32,084 nt of DNA from CALMKX01 sp036274895. GTDB lineage: Bacteria > Acidobacteriota > Thermoanaerobaculia > Multivoradales > SZUA-115. The stretch spans positions 1 through 32,084 of the forward strand of contig DASUEU010000073.1 in assembly GCA_036274895.1 (NCBI GenBank). Reading direction: 5' to 3'. Shown here one piece after another: positions 1 through 9,251 of the stretch (positions within the stretch are counted from its first letter, which is position 1; each line of letters opens with the position of its first letter). The notes below the pieces were generated by a model. The model was not told the DNA's origin. It saw only the letters and a program-made list of their open reading frames with translations, and ran no database searches. The position numbers and the translations under genes were made by a program.

Positions 1-181
1 TCAGAGTGACTCGTCGTCGAAGCGGCCGGGCTCCTGCACCGGGCCAGGCTGGCCCTCTCTAGCTGGAAGGGACCCACCCGCCCCAAGGCGGGAGAGCCCC
101 CAACCAGCGCACTTGACAAACGGTCGTTCCATATCAGGGGCGGACCACGGTGTCCGCCCTCTTCGCAAAGCGTCCGCCCCT
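1..181. other. Left-edge non-coding stretch
   Basis: No supportable gene lies here. A minus-strand reading frame of 43 codons (132 down to 1) ends at base 1, but it has no recognisable domain or good ribosome site. A perfect plus-strand TTGACA occurs at 113-118 without a convincing -10 partner. The stretch contains two short hairpins, at 77-92 and 138-159, and two direct copies of GTCCGCCC at 152-159 and 172-179. It most likely serves as the 3' untranslated and terminator region of the minus-strand operon that ends at 182. Confidence 0.4.
138..159 (-). terminator. Possible terminator hairpin after the fusion gene
   Basis: GGGCGGAC (138-145) and GTCCGCCC (152-159) are a perfect 8-bp inverted repeat around a six-base loop. 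It starts 23 bases beyond the stop codon of the minus-strand fusion gene. There is no T-run after it on the minus strand, so it is only a candidate terminator or mRNA-stabilising hairpin. Confidence 0.35.
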
Positions 182-2752
182 TCATCCCCGCCGTCGCGCC
201 GCGGCCAGCCGCTCGAACAGCCCCACCACCGACTCCACCACGGCGCCGCGTTGGCGGTTGTGGTGTCCGATCTCGAACGCCAGCCGCCACTGCTCGAAGA
301 GCACGCCCCACGCCGTGAAGACGCTGTGCTTGGGGTCGTAGATCGCCGTGGCTTCCGAGGTCACGCCGTTGAGCTCAAGGACCTTGATTCCCTGCCCCGA
401 GCGCAGGTGGTCGGAGGAAGGCACCTTGAGGTCGTAGCGGCCGAAGAAGAAGCCCTCGAAGGGCTGGCTCACGCGGTGAATGGCGTCCTCGAGCTCGTCG
501 GTGGTGTGGTGCCCGCCGTCGAGAAACACCGCCCCCCGGCAGTGCGTGCCCAGATCGGTCAGGAGCACCGTCTCTCCAGGAGCGGGTACCTCGTCCAGCC
601 GGTTCCCCAGGCGCTCCCGGTACGCGGCCTCGGCGTAGAGGGCGCGGGGGTCGGCGAGGATCAGCTCTTCGAGGGTCCTGCGACCATCGCCCACCACGGC
701 CGGCAGGCGCTTTTCGGTGACCGCGAAGACCCTGCCCTTCTCCTCGTGGGGCCGGCGCACGTAGAAGACGCCGAACTCCACGCCATCGATGAACTCCTGG
801 ACGATCAAGTCTCCCGGCTGCTCCGCGAGGGCCTCGACCACCTCGTCCCAGGTGCCGGCGATGCGCACCCCGGCGCCGCGCTGGCCCTGGTCGGGCTTGA
901 CCACCAGGGGCAGTTCGAGGCCGTGCTCGCGGACCAGCTCCCGCACCAGGAGCTCCCGCTCCTCCTGGCTGCCACCGGCCGGAAGGCGCCGGTAGCGGGC
1001 GACGTGGTGGCCGGGGAGGCGGTCGAGGATGTCCGCCTTCGACTCGCCGATGAAGCCGCTCGCCGGGATGCCCGGATTGGCGGCGGTGAACACCGTGAGG
1101 CTCCGGTAGCGCACGGCCAGCCACAGGACGTAGACCACCACCGGCGGATAGAAGGCCCACGGTGGCCAGAACTCCCAGCGCAGCTTCCTGCCCCACCATG
1201 CTTTCAGCCGGCGCCGGCCCTTCCACGAGGCGGCGGCGATGCCCAGCTTGAGCAGCAGGTAGAGGCCGACGACCACCAGCAACAGGGCCGGCGCCCAGAC
1301 CTTGGCCTGCTCCAACCAGCCATAGGCCTGCTTGCCGACCAGGGCGGAGACCCCCACCAGCAAGGGGGTCCAGAGGGTGGCGGCGAGCAAGAACCAGCCG
1401 ACGAAGCGCATCAGGGGGACGTGCAGCAAGCCAGCCGTGAAGTAGGTGGCCAGGCGGGTCCCCGGTACGAAGCGGGAGAGGAAGATGATCGCCGGCCCCT
1501 TCTCGTTGGCCCAGCGCGAGCTGCGCTCGACGGCTTCGGGGGAAACCAGCCACTTGAGAGGGGCGCGGGAGAGCCAGGGTTTGCCCATGAAGCGGCCGGC
1601 GAGGAAGAGGGCGATGTCGCCGACGAAGATCCCCACCAGGCAGGCGAGGGTGGCGGGCAGGAAGGCGAGCCGTCCCTGGCCAACCAGGACTCCGGCCACG
1701 ATGCAGGAGAGGTCTTCGCTGACGAAGGTCGAGACGGCCAGGATCGCCAGCAAGATCACCAGGGAGAAGCCCTGGACCGGCGGCTGGGCTCGGCGGTCGA
1801 AGGGCTCGGCGGCCTCGGCGATGCGCTGAGGGTCAGCACCCTCGCGAGTGCGGGCCTCGCCGCGATCGACCCGGCCGAAGAAGTCGAGCAAGGGACCCGA
1901 AACCTTCTCTCCCGCCGGAAAGACCATGAAGTGGTTCTCCCCCGGCACCATCACCAGCTCGCTCTGGGGCACGATGCGCTGATGCTCGAGGGCCGCCGCG
2001 GGCGCCACCAGCACGTCCCGATCGCCGTGGAAGACCAACGTGGGCCCGGCCCAGCGTTCGAGGATGCCGCGCAAGGGGCGCTGGTCGGTGTCGAAGAAGT
2101 TGCGGGCGTAGGCGACCGAGAGCACCGAGCGGTCGAAGAGGCCGAAATGCGGCACCGCCTCTTCGAGCAACCACAGGAAGCCGAGCTGCACGCCGTGGAT
2201 GGCGTGGTTGACGGTGTGCTGGCCGAGCAGTTCCAGCTCCTGGACACCGATCGCCGACAGCAGGGTCAAGGACGCCACCCGCTCGGGCTCACGCCCGGCG
2301 AGCTCGATTGCCACTCCGCCTCCCATCGAGTAGCCCAGCACGTGGGCTCGCTCGGCACCCAGCCGATCGAGCAGGGCTGAGGCGCAAAGGGCGTGGTCGG
2401 CGACCGAGTAGCTCGGCACCTGACGCGACGAATGGCCGAAGCCCGGCAGGTCGGGAGCCACCACCCGGTACCGCGCCGCCAGCTCCGGCCCCAGGCGCTC
2501 GAAGTCCCGGCTGCTGCCTGGGCTGCCGTGCAGCAGGAGAAGCCAGGGCGCGCCCTCGGCCGCGGCGGAGGGCTGCCACAGGCGGTAGGCCAGGCGAACC
2601 TCCTGGGTTCCGGTCTTCCCCTTCGAGACCGCCGCGACCGTTACGGTCGAGAGGCCCACCGGCAAAGGTGGCTCTTTGACCAGGCTCCGGACCAGGTGAG
2701 AGGCCGCCAACAGGACGAGATAGCCAGCCAGAAAGAGACGACGGCGAGTCAT
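182..2752 (-). CDS. Trifunctional fusion: alpha/beta hydrolase + DedA/VTT membrane domain + ATP-grasp ligase
   Basis: The protein has 856 residues. An N-terminal membrane anchor (about 5-24) is followed by an alpha/beta hydrolase (about 50-295) with oxyanion HGSPG, nucleophile GYSMGG (S142), acid D246 and H274, so the triad looks intact. Residues about 325-510 are a DedA/VTT (SNARE-associated) membrane domain with the family's GD (378-379) and FLSRFVPGTR (424-433) motifs. A further hydrophobic segment (about 532-548) leads into an ATP-grasp domain (about 560-845) with K619 in VVKPDQG, hinge residues around E653, and metal-binding E793 and N795 in LELN. The start was chosen at the ATG because the frame upstream is only a shadow of the NRDE gene; the ribosome site is weak. 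It is the last gene of a four-gene operon, 17 bases after the NRDE stop. DedA proteins are known to move or depend on membrane phospholipids or undecaprenyl phosphate, and ATP-grasp enzymes join a carboxylate to an amine or thiol. A role in remodelling a membrane lipid or lipid-linked molecule is inferred. Domain calls are firm; the function is open. Confidence 0.88.
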   Translation of the reverse strand: MTRRRLFLAGYLVLLAASHLVRSLVKEPPLPVGLSTVTVAAVSKGKTGTQEVRLAYRLWQPSAAAEGAPWLLLLHGSPGSSRDFERLGPELAARYRVVAPDLPGFGHSSRQVPSYSVADHALCASALLDRLGAERAHVLGYSMGGGVAIELAGREPERVASLTLLSAIGVQELELLGQHTVNHAIHGVQLGFLWLLEEAVPHFGLFDRSVLSVAYARNFFDTDQRPLRGILERWAGPTLVFHGDRDVLVAPAAALEHQRIVPQSELVMVPGENHFMVFPAGEKVSGPLLDFFGRVDRGEARTREGADPQRIAEAAEPFDRRAQPPVQGFSLVILLAILAVSTFVSEDLSCIVAGVLVGQGRLAFLPATLACLVGIFVGDIALFLAGRFMGKPWLSRAPLKWLVSPEAVERSSRWANEKGPAIIFLSRFVPGTRLATYFTAGLLHVPLMRFVGWFLLAATLWTPLLVGVSALVGKQAYGWLEQAKVWAPALLLVVVGLYLLLKLGIAAASWKGRRRLKAWWGRKLRWEFWPPWAFYPPVVVYVLWLAVRYRSLTVFTAANPGIPASGFIGESKADILDRLPGHHVARYRRLPAGGSQEERELLVRELVREHGLELPLVVKPDQGQRGAGVRIAGTWDEVVEALAEQPGDLIVQEFIDGVEFGVFYVRRPHEEKGRVFAVTEKRLPAVVGDGRRTLEELILADPRALYAEAAYRERLGNRLDEVPAPGETVLLTDLGTHCRGAVFLDGGHHTTDELEDAIHRVSQPFEGFFFGRYDLKVPSSDHLRSGQGIKVLELNGVTSEATAIYDPKHSVFTAWGVLFEQWRLAFEIGHHNRQRGAVVESVVGLFERLAAARRRG

Positions 2753-2769
2753 GGGGTGAGAGAGCGGCC

Positions 2770-3504
2770 TCAGGCCGGCAGGGCCACCAGCCGTCGCTCC
2801 AGGCGCACGGGTGTGCCGAGGGCCACCCGGCAGGGCGAGCCCGGGGCGTAGGCCAAGGCAACCTCTCCTGCGCTCACCGTAACCTGGGTGAAGCCGACGG
2901 TCTTGGCGTCCTCTCGGTGCATACAAGCCGACAGGCGACCCCGCTCCGGCAAATGGCTCGAATGGAAAGCGAGGTGCAGGGGGGAGCGGCTCAGGCCCTC
3001 GGCCCCGAGCGCCTCGAAGGAGCGCCGGCGGGCCGCGGCGGCCTCGGAGAAGACCACTGCCGAGGAGACCAGGGGATGGTCCGGCTCGCCGAGAGGCACC
3101 AGCGAGCGGCCGTCCCACTCGAAAGCACGGGCCAGCCCCGGCTCGACGGCGAGCAGGGTGAAGGGCTCGTAGCGCTCGAGGTCGGCGCGCTCCAGCGCCG
3201 TCGCCACGTCCCGCAGACCATCGCTGCCGGCCAGGTCTCGCACCAGCAGGCCTCGGCTCCTGGGCGGCTGGGGGCTGCCGGCGGGCCGGGTCGCCTGGTA
3301 GAGGTTGAGCAGGGAGAGAGAGAGGCCCAGCTCGTTGACGGCGATCCAGGTGCCCCCGGCCTCGCTGTCGGAGGGAGAGAGGTAGCGCACCCCCTGAGCC
3401 TCGGCGACGGAGGGCGCGGTGGCGGGAAGGCGGGTCCGGCGCTCGTCCCGGTTGCTGAACAGCTCGTAGCCGTCCTCGGTGAAGAACCAGCTGAGGGTGC
3501 ACAT
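2770..3504 (-). CDS. NRDE family protein (TANGO2-like)
   Basis: This 244-residue protein covers the usual full length of the NRDE/TANGO2 family. It begins MCTL, putting a cysteine at position 2 as in most members, and carries the defining SNRDE motif (N18-R19-D20-E21). Eukaryotic TANGO2 relatives have been linked to haem trafficking and to lipid metabolism; no reaction is settled for bacterial members. No signal peptide is visible, so it is probably cytoplasmic. It starts 10 bases after the CBS-domain gene and ends 17 bases before the fusion gene, so all three are probably co-transcribed. The ribosome site is weak. The start is supported mainly by the conserved MCTL beginning. Confidence 0.87.
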   Translation of the reverse strand: MCTLSWFFTEDGYELFSNRDERRTRLPATAPSVAEAQGVRYLSPSDSEAGGTWIAVNELGLSLSLLNLYQATRPAGSPQPPRSRGLLVRDLAGSDGLRDVATALERADLERYEPFTLLAVEPGLARAFEWDGRSLVPLGEPDHPLVSSAVVFSEAAAARRRSFEALGAEGLSRSPLHLAFHSSHLPERGRLSACMHREDAKTVGFTQVTVSAGEVALAYAPGSPCRVALGTPVRLERRLVALPA

Positions 3505-3514
3505 GGCGAGGAGC

Positions 3515-3916
3515 TCAGTCCTCCCGGGGCTCGTCGACGAGGAGGCCGAGCACGTCCGAGGTCGAGACGATCCCCACGGTGTCGAGCCCGCGGCGCACCA
3601 GCACCCGGTGCAGGTGGCGCTCGAGCATCAACTCGGCGACCTCGGAGACGGGAGCCTCCTCCCGCACCCAGACCACCCCGGGGCTCATCACGTCGGCCAC
3701 CTTCTGTTGGCTCAGCTCCTCCGGGGCCAGGCGAGCCAGGGCCCGGGTGAGGTCGACGACCGAGACCACTCCGACCAGCCGGCCCTCGTCGTCGGCCACC
3801 GGCGCGCCGGAGATCTCGCTGTCGACCAGGAAGCGGGCCAGCTCGAGCAGGCCCATGTCGAGGGGGACGGAGAGGATCTCCGGGTTCATCAAGTCGCTGG
3901 CGGTGATCGGACGCAT
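3515..3916 (-). CDS. Two-CBS-domain protein
   Basis: The 133-residue protein consists of little more than two CBS domains, about residues 7-58 (starting ITASDLMNPEILSV) and 73-128 (starting VADVMSPGVVWV). Each has the usual ending of the type GVVSVVDL or GIVSTSDVL. Stand-alone CBS pairs bind adenine nucleotides such as AMP, ATP or SAM and act as energy or metabolite sensors. The partner is unknown. A GGAG ribosome site sits inside the end of the preceding lipoprotein gene, and only 3 bases separate that stop from this ATG, so translation is probably coupled. A regulatory role for the neighbouring operon proteins is an inference from position. Confidence 0.88.
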   Translation of the reverse strand: MRPITASDLMNPEILSVPLDMGLLELARFLVDSEISGAPVADDEGRLVGVVSVVDLTRALARLAPEELSQQKVADVMSPGVVWVREEAPVSEVAELMLERHLHRVLVRRGLDTVGIVSTSDVLGLLVDEPRED

Positions 3917-3919
3917 CGT

Positions 3920-4357
3920 CTACTCCACTCGGCTCGCCTGCCACCGGCCCGCCATGGGCTCACGGGTGAGCTTGATCTCCACCTGCCAGTCGCCTCCCCC
4001 TCGCTCGCCCCCCAGCTCGCCGCGCATCAGCCCTTCGAAGGCCACCGGCAGCACACCACCCCGGGCCGACCCCTCGATCCGTGCATAGAAAGCCTCACCC
4101 CGCATCTTGCCTTCGAGATCCGCTTCGAAGGGCGAGCCCTCCCGGGTCCGGCCCTGCATCGAGCCCTCGAGCTTGGCGCCCCAGGAAGAGATCCGGAACT
4201 CCATCTCACCGGAAACCGTGCCGTCGAAGCTGCCCCGCCACAAACCTCGGTGGGGGGAACGGCACGACAGGACCAGGAGGCCCAGGACCACCACCAGGGC
4301 TGGCCCGAAGGGCGGAAGAGCCCTGCTCAGCCGACGCCCGACTCTATCCCAGCTCAT
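3920..4357 (-). CDS. Small lipoprotein with EGxMxG repeats, function unknown
   Basis: I do not recognise a family. The ATG at 4357 was chosen because GGAGGG lies 9 bases before it and because it puts a lipoprotein signal at the start: a hydrophobic stretch (about 18-31) ending LLVLSC, with C32 as the lipidated residue. The mature part (about 113 residues) is a run of beta-prone segments. A short motif of the form [DE]G-x-[MVA]-x-G recurs at residues 45-50, 64-69, 82-87, 95-100 and 108-113. It is the first gene of the minus-strand operon with the CBS, NRDE and fusion genes. An envelope location is expected. A longer in-frame start exists upstream (4471) but would bury the signal peptide. Confidence 0.7.
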   Translation of the reverse strand: MSWDRVGRRLSRALPPFGPALVVVLGLLVLSCRSPHRGLWRGSFDGTVSGEMEFRISSWGAKLEGSMQGRTREGSPFEADLEGKMRGEAFYARIEGSARGGVLPVAFEGLMRGELGGERGGGDWQVEIKLTREPMAGRWQASRVE

Positions 4358-4488
4358 CCGGCCGCCCTCCGTGGGGACTGAAGTATGATCAGGCACCCCG
4401 CAAGGGGCCCATCTGTTCGTCGCTCTGCGCCAGCTACGCCTCCCGCGCGCCGGAGCGTCACCGCTCTTCAAGGAACAAGGAGATCGTA

Positions 4489-5735
4489 ATGAGAATTCTC
4501 GTCTTTGGCGGCTCCGGCCGGATCGGGCGCGCGGTGGCCTGGGATCTGGCTCGGGACCCCGAAGTGACGGAAATCGGCATCGTCGGCAACGAGCCCACGC
4601 CGCTCGAAGAGGCCCGTTCCTGGCTCGGCTCCGCGAAGATCTCGACCCACCTGCTCGACGTCGACGACCGTGCCGCCGTGCTGGCCCTGGCCCGGGGCTG
4701 GGACGCCGGCGTTCTCACTCTGCCCCATCGCCATGCCAGCTACAAGATGATCGAGCAGGCCATCGAGGCGGGCCTGTCCGTGGTCGACGTGCTCGAGGAG
4801 TACCATCGCTGTCCGGACGTCTACGAGATCGAGGGTCTCGACCTGCCGCCGGGCATGACGCTCCAGGAGTTCGGCGAGAAGCTCCACCACGACGCCGTGG
4901 CCCGGGGCGTGACCATCCTCGACGGCATGGGGCTCGCCCCGGGGCTGACCAACGTCACCGTCGGCGAGGGGATCCGCGAACTGGACGTCGCCGAGGAGGC
5001 GGTGGCCCGGGTGGGCGGCATCCCCGAGAAGAGCGCCGCCGCCCGCCACCCCCTGCGCTACATGATGACCTGGTCCTTCGACCACGTGCTGCGCGAGTAC
5101 GTCATCCGCGTCAACGTCAAGAAGAACGGCGAGGTGGTCGAGGTCGAGGCCGGCACCGACCGCGAGACCTTCCGCTTCCATGCCCTCGGCCACGACGAGC
5201 AGCTCGAGTGCGCCGTCACGCCCGGCATGCCGAGCTTCATCTACACCCGACCCCAGCTCCGGACCTTCGCCGAGAAGACGGTGCGCTGGCCCGGTCACTG
5301 GAGCGGCGTCGAGGTGCTCAAAGAGTGCGGCTTGCTCGGCCTCGACCCGGTGGCGGTGGATGGCGCCGAAGTGGTGCCCCGCCACCTCCTCTACAACCTG
5401 CTGGTGCCCAAGCTCAAGCCCAACCCGGGCGAGACCGACGTCTGCGTGATGTACAACACCGTCCGCGGCCGGCGCGACGGCCGCCGCGTGCAGATCGACT
5501 ACTACATGTGGGAGCAGGGCAACCCGGAGCTGGGTCTGTCGGCGATGATGCGCACCACCTCGCTGCCGGCCGCGATCGCCGTCCGGCTCCTCGCCAAGGG
5601 CAAGGTCCTCGGCGCCGGCATCGTCGCCCCCGAGGACGGCATCGCCGGCCCGGTCTACCGGGAGTTCCTCGACGAGCTGGCCAAACGCAACGTACGCATC
5701 GAGCAGACGACCACGGTGCTCGAAACGGAGACCCC

Positions 5736-5739
<4 letters not shown>
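4489..5739 (+). CDS. Saccharopine dehydrogenase-like NAD(P) oxidoreductase
   Basis: The 416-residue protein opens with a Rossmann nucleotide-binding loop (FGGSGRIGRA, residues 6-15; GxGxxG at 8-13) and follows the saccharopine dehydrogenase/lysine 6-dehydrogenase pattern. A conserved GMGLAPGLTN segment lies near the middle, where the N-terminal Rossmann half meets the catalytic half. The family oxidises or reduces amino-acid-type C-N bonds with NAD(P), but many members have unassigned substrates, so no exact reaction is claimed. The start is clear: AAGGAG at 4477-4482, six bases before the ATG. The stop overlaps the typA start (ATGA), so the two are co-transcribed and probably translationally coupled. 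A TATGAT hexamer at 4384-4389 is a weak promoter candidate in the 131-bp divergent spacer. Confidence 0.85.
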
Positions 5740-7574
<1,835 letters not shown>

Positions 7575-7577
<3 letters not shown>

Positions 7578-7599
7578 AGGCGCGGTTCCCGCGCCCCTA
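7575..7599. terminator. Bidirectional terminator hairpin embedding both stop codons
   Basis: GGCGCGG (7579-7585) and CCGCGCC (7589-7595) form a perfect 7-bp stem with a TTC loop. After one mismatch the flanking TAG (7575-7577, stop of typA) pairs with CTA (7597-7599, the minus-strand stop of the ABC gene). It lies exactly between the two convergent genes, so it can serve both. No U-tract follows. Confidence 0.6.
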
Positions 7600-8304
7600 C
7601 GCCGCCGGCGTCGGCTTGCGCTCGGGCCTCTCTTCGCCCTGCTGCCAGCCGTCGCGCAGCCGGAGGATGCGGTCGCCGTAGGCGGCGTTGTCCTCCGAGT
7701 GGGTGACCTGGATGATCGTGGTGCCGGCGCGGTTGAGCTCCGCGAACAGCTCCATGATCTCCTTGCCCTGCTCGCTGTGCAGGTTGCCGGTCGGCTCGTC
7801 GGCGCAGAGCACCCGCGGGTTGATGATCACCGCCCGCGCCACCCCCACCAGCTGTTGCTGGCCACCCGAGAGCTGGCTGGGGAACAGGTCCTTCTTGCCC
7901 ACGATGTTGAAGCGGTCCAGGGTGTCGGCCACCAGGGCCTCCCGCTCGGCCCGCTTGATGTTGAGGTAGGAGAGGGGCACGTCGAGGTTCTCGGCCACCG
8001 TCAGGTTGTCGAGCAGGTGGTAGCTCTGGAAGACGAAGCCGATGTGCCGCTTGCGCAGCTCATTGCGCTCCTTCTGCTTGAGCTGGTGGACCGGCTGGTC
8101 CATGAACCGGTACTGCCCCTCCCACTCCCCGTCGAGCATGCCCAGGATGTGCAGCAGACTGGTCTTGCCGGCACCCGAGGGCCCCATGATGGTCACGAAC
8201 TCCCCCTCCTGCACCGTGAGGTTGATGCGACGCAGGACGTAGGAGAGGCCCGACCCGACCTTGTAGGACTTCTCGACGTTGGTCAGCTGGATCAGAGGGG
8301 CCAT
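7597..8304 (-). CDS. ABC transporter ATP-binding protein (MacB/LolD type)
   Basis: The 235-residue ATPase contains Walker A GPSGAGKT (41-48), Q-loop Q93, signature LSGGQ (145-149), Walker B with D169-E170 and switch histidine H202. It resembles the ATPase halves of LolD, FtsE and MacB export systems. The second M (8304) is taken as start because GGAG lies five bases before it. An odd point follows the signature: the almost invariant arginine of LSGGQQQR is L152, and the segment reads QLVGVARA. It is third in line after the adaptor and the other ATPase gene, separated from the latter by 87 bases containing a strong hairpin. No permease gene is near, so the transported substrate cannot be named. 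Confidence 0.9.
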   Translation of the reverse strand: MAPLIQLTNVEKSYKVGSGLSYVLRRINLTVQEGEFVTIMGPSGAGKTSLLHILGMLDGEWEGQYRFMDQPVHQLKQKERNELRKRHIGFVFQSYHLLDNLTVAENLDVPLSYLNIKRAEREALVADTLDRFNIVGKKDLFPSQLSGGQQQLVGVARAVIINPRVLCADEPTGNLHSEQGKEIMELFAELNRAGTTIIQVTHSEDNAAYGDRILRLRDGWQQGEERPERKPTPAA

Positions 8305-8334
8305 GGCTGCTCCGGAGGGCAAGCGTAAGGAGCG

Positions 8335-8368
8335 CTGCGCCGCGAGCCGGAAAGGGCTCGCGGCGCAG
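8335..8368 (-). terminator. Strong 14-bp hairpin between the two ATPase genes
   Basis: CTGCGCCGCGAGCC (8335-8348) and GGCTCGCGGCGCAG (8355-8368) form a perfect 14-bp stem with a six-base loop, GGAAAG on the plus strand. It lies 23 bases beyond the stop of the upstream ATPase and about 30 bases before the start of the next. It could end most transcripts after the first ATPase, or protect the upstream mRNA from decay. No T-run follows on the minus strand. Confidence 0.55.
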
Positions 8369-8391
8369 GCGTCACCGGGTGGGCGAGGTCA

Positions 8392-9138
8392 CTACAGGCG
8401 CCAGCCGCTCTCGGCGAGATCCCGCTCCCGCTCGAGGCGCTGTGCCGCTTCCTGCTCCTCGACGATCTGGCCGTCGAAGAGGTGCACGGCGCGCTGGGCA
8501 TGACGGGCGTAGCGAGGATCGTGGGTGACCATGCAGATCGTGGCGCCGCCCTTGTGCAGCTCGTCAAGCAGGCCCATGACCGCCTCGCCGTTCTTCGAGT
8601 CGAGGTTGCCGGTCGGCTCGTCCGCGAGCAGGATCGAGGGGTCTCCCACCACCGCGCGGGCGACGGCGACGCGCTGCTGCTGGCCGCCGGAGAGCTGCGA
8701 GGGGAAGTGCTTCATGCGGTGGGCCATGCCGACCCGCTCGAGGGCGGCCTGCACTCGCTGCTTGCGCTCGGCGGTGGGCATGCCGCGGTAGGTCAGCGGT
8801 AGCTCGACGTTCTCGTAGACCGTCAAGTCGCCGATCAGGTTGAAGGCCTGGAAGATGAAGCCGATCTCGCGGTTCCTCACCTTCGCCCTCTCGGCGAAGG
8901 AGAGGGCCTCGACCGCCCGGCCGTTCAAGTGGTACTTGCCCTCGGTCGGGGTGTCGAGAAGGCCCAGGATCGACAGCAGGGTGGTCTTGCCGCCGCCCGA
9001 GGGGCCTGCGATGGCGATGTACTCGCCGCGCTTGATCTCGAGGTGGATATTGGCCAGGGCGTGGGTCTCGACCTCGTCGGTGAAGAAGACTTTGGTGACC
9101 CCTTCGAGCCGGATCAGAGCCTGGGACGCGTCGCTCAT
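8392..9138 (-). CDS. ABC transporter ATP-binding protein (MacB/LolD type)
   Basis: The 248-residue protein is a complete ABC ATPase: Walker A GPSGGGKT (45-52), Q-loop Q97 in FIFQAFNL, signature LSGGQ (149-153), followed by the standard QQRVAVARA, Walker B LLADE (170-174) and H206. The closest type is the MacB/LolD export family, which works with FtsX-like permeases and often a HlyD/MacA adaptor. The ATG at 9138 was preferred because a GAGGGA ribosome site precedes it by six bases; in-frame starts at 9150 and 9204 are possible. The adaptor gene lies 113 bases upstream and is probably part of the same unit. A C-terminal charged tail (about 225-248) extends past the usual domain. Confidence 0.93.
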   Translation of the reverse strand: MSDASQALIRLEGVTKVFFTDEVETHALANIHLEIKRGEYIAIAGPSGGGKTTLLSILGLLDTPTEGKYHLNGRAVEALSFAERAKVRNREIGFIFQAFNLIGDLTVYENVELPLTYRGMPTAERKQRVQAALERVGMAHRMKHFPSQLSGGQQQRVAVARAVVGDPSILLADEPTGNLDSKNGEAVMGLLDELHKGGATICMVTHDPRYARHAQRAVHLFDGQIVEEQEAAQRLERERDLAESGWRL

Positions 9139-9251
9139 TGGTTCCCTCATTTCCAACAAGCCGCCGGGGGCCGGCGAGCTCAGCAGGTGGTTGCTACTCG
9201 ACATGCTACTACGCCCGACGGCGGCTTCGGTTTCACCCGTTCCCCGCGCCG

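Noticed and set aside
1..132. A 43-codon minus-strand frame ending at the first base
   Set aside because: No ribosome site, no similarity, and it lies in the hairpin-bearing 3' region of the operon.
113..135. A perfect TTGACA as a plus-strand promoter
   Set aside because: No -10 box lies at a usual distance and no plus-strand gene follows before 4489.
113..2380. A 755-codon open frame on the plus strand
   Set aside because: It runs antisense to the fusion gene. It has no domain, and in GC-rich DNA long antisense frames arise from codon bias. The minus strand carries three recognised domains with their catalytic residues.
2753..3502. Upstream in-frame extension of the fusion gene by 250 codons
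   Set aside because: The extension is a shifted reading of the NRDE/TANGO2 gene, which has the family's MCTL start and SNRDE motif in the other frame. The extension itself looks like Arg/Pro-rich shadow sequence.
5208..5735. Long N-terminal extension of TypA
   Set aside because: The frame is open, but the sequence lies over the dehydrogenase gene and is low-quality. TypA begins at the ATG of the ATGA overlap and then has its usual length.
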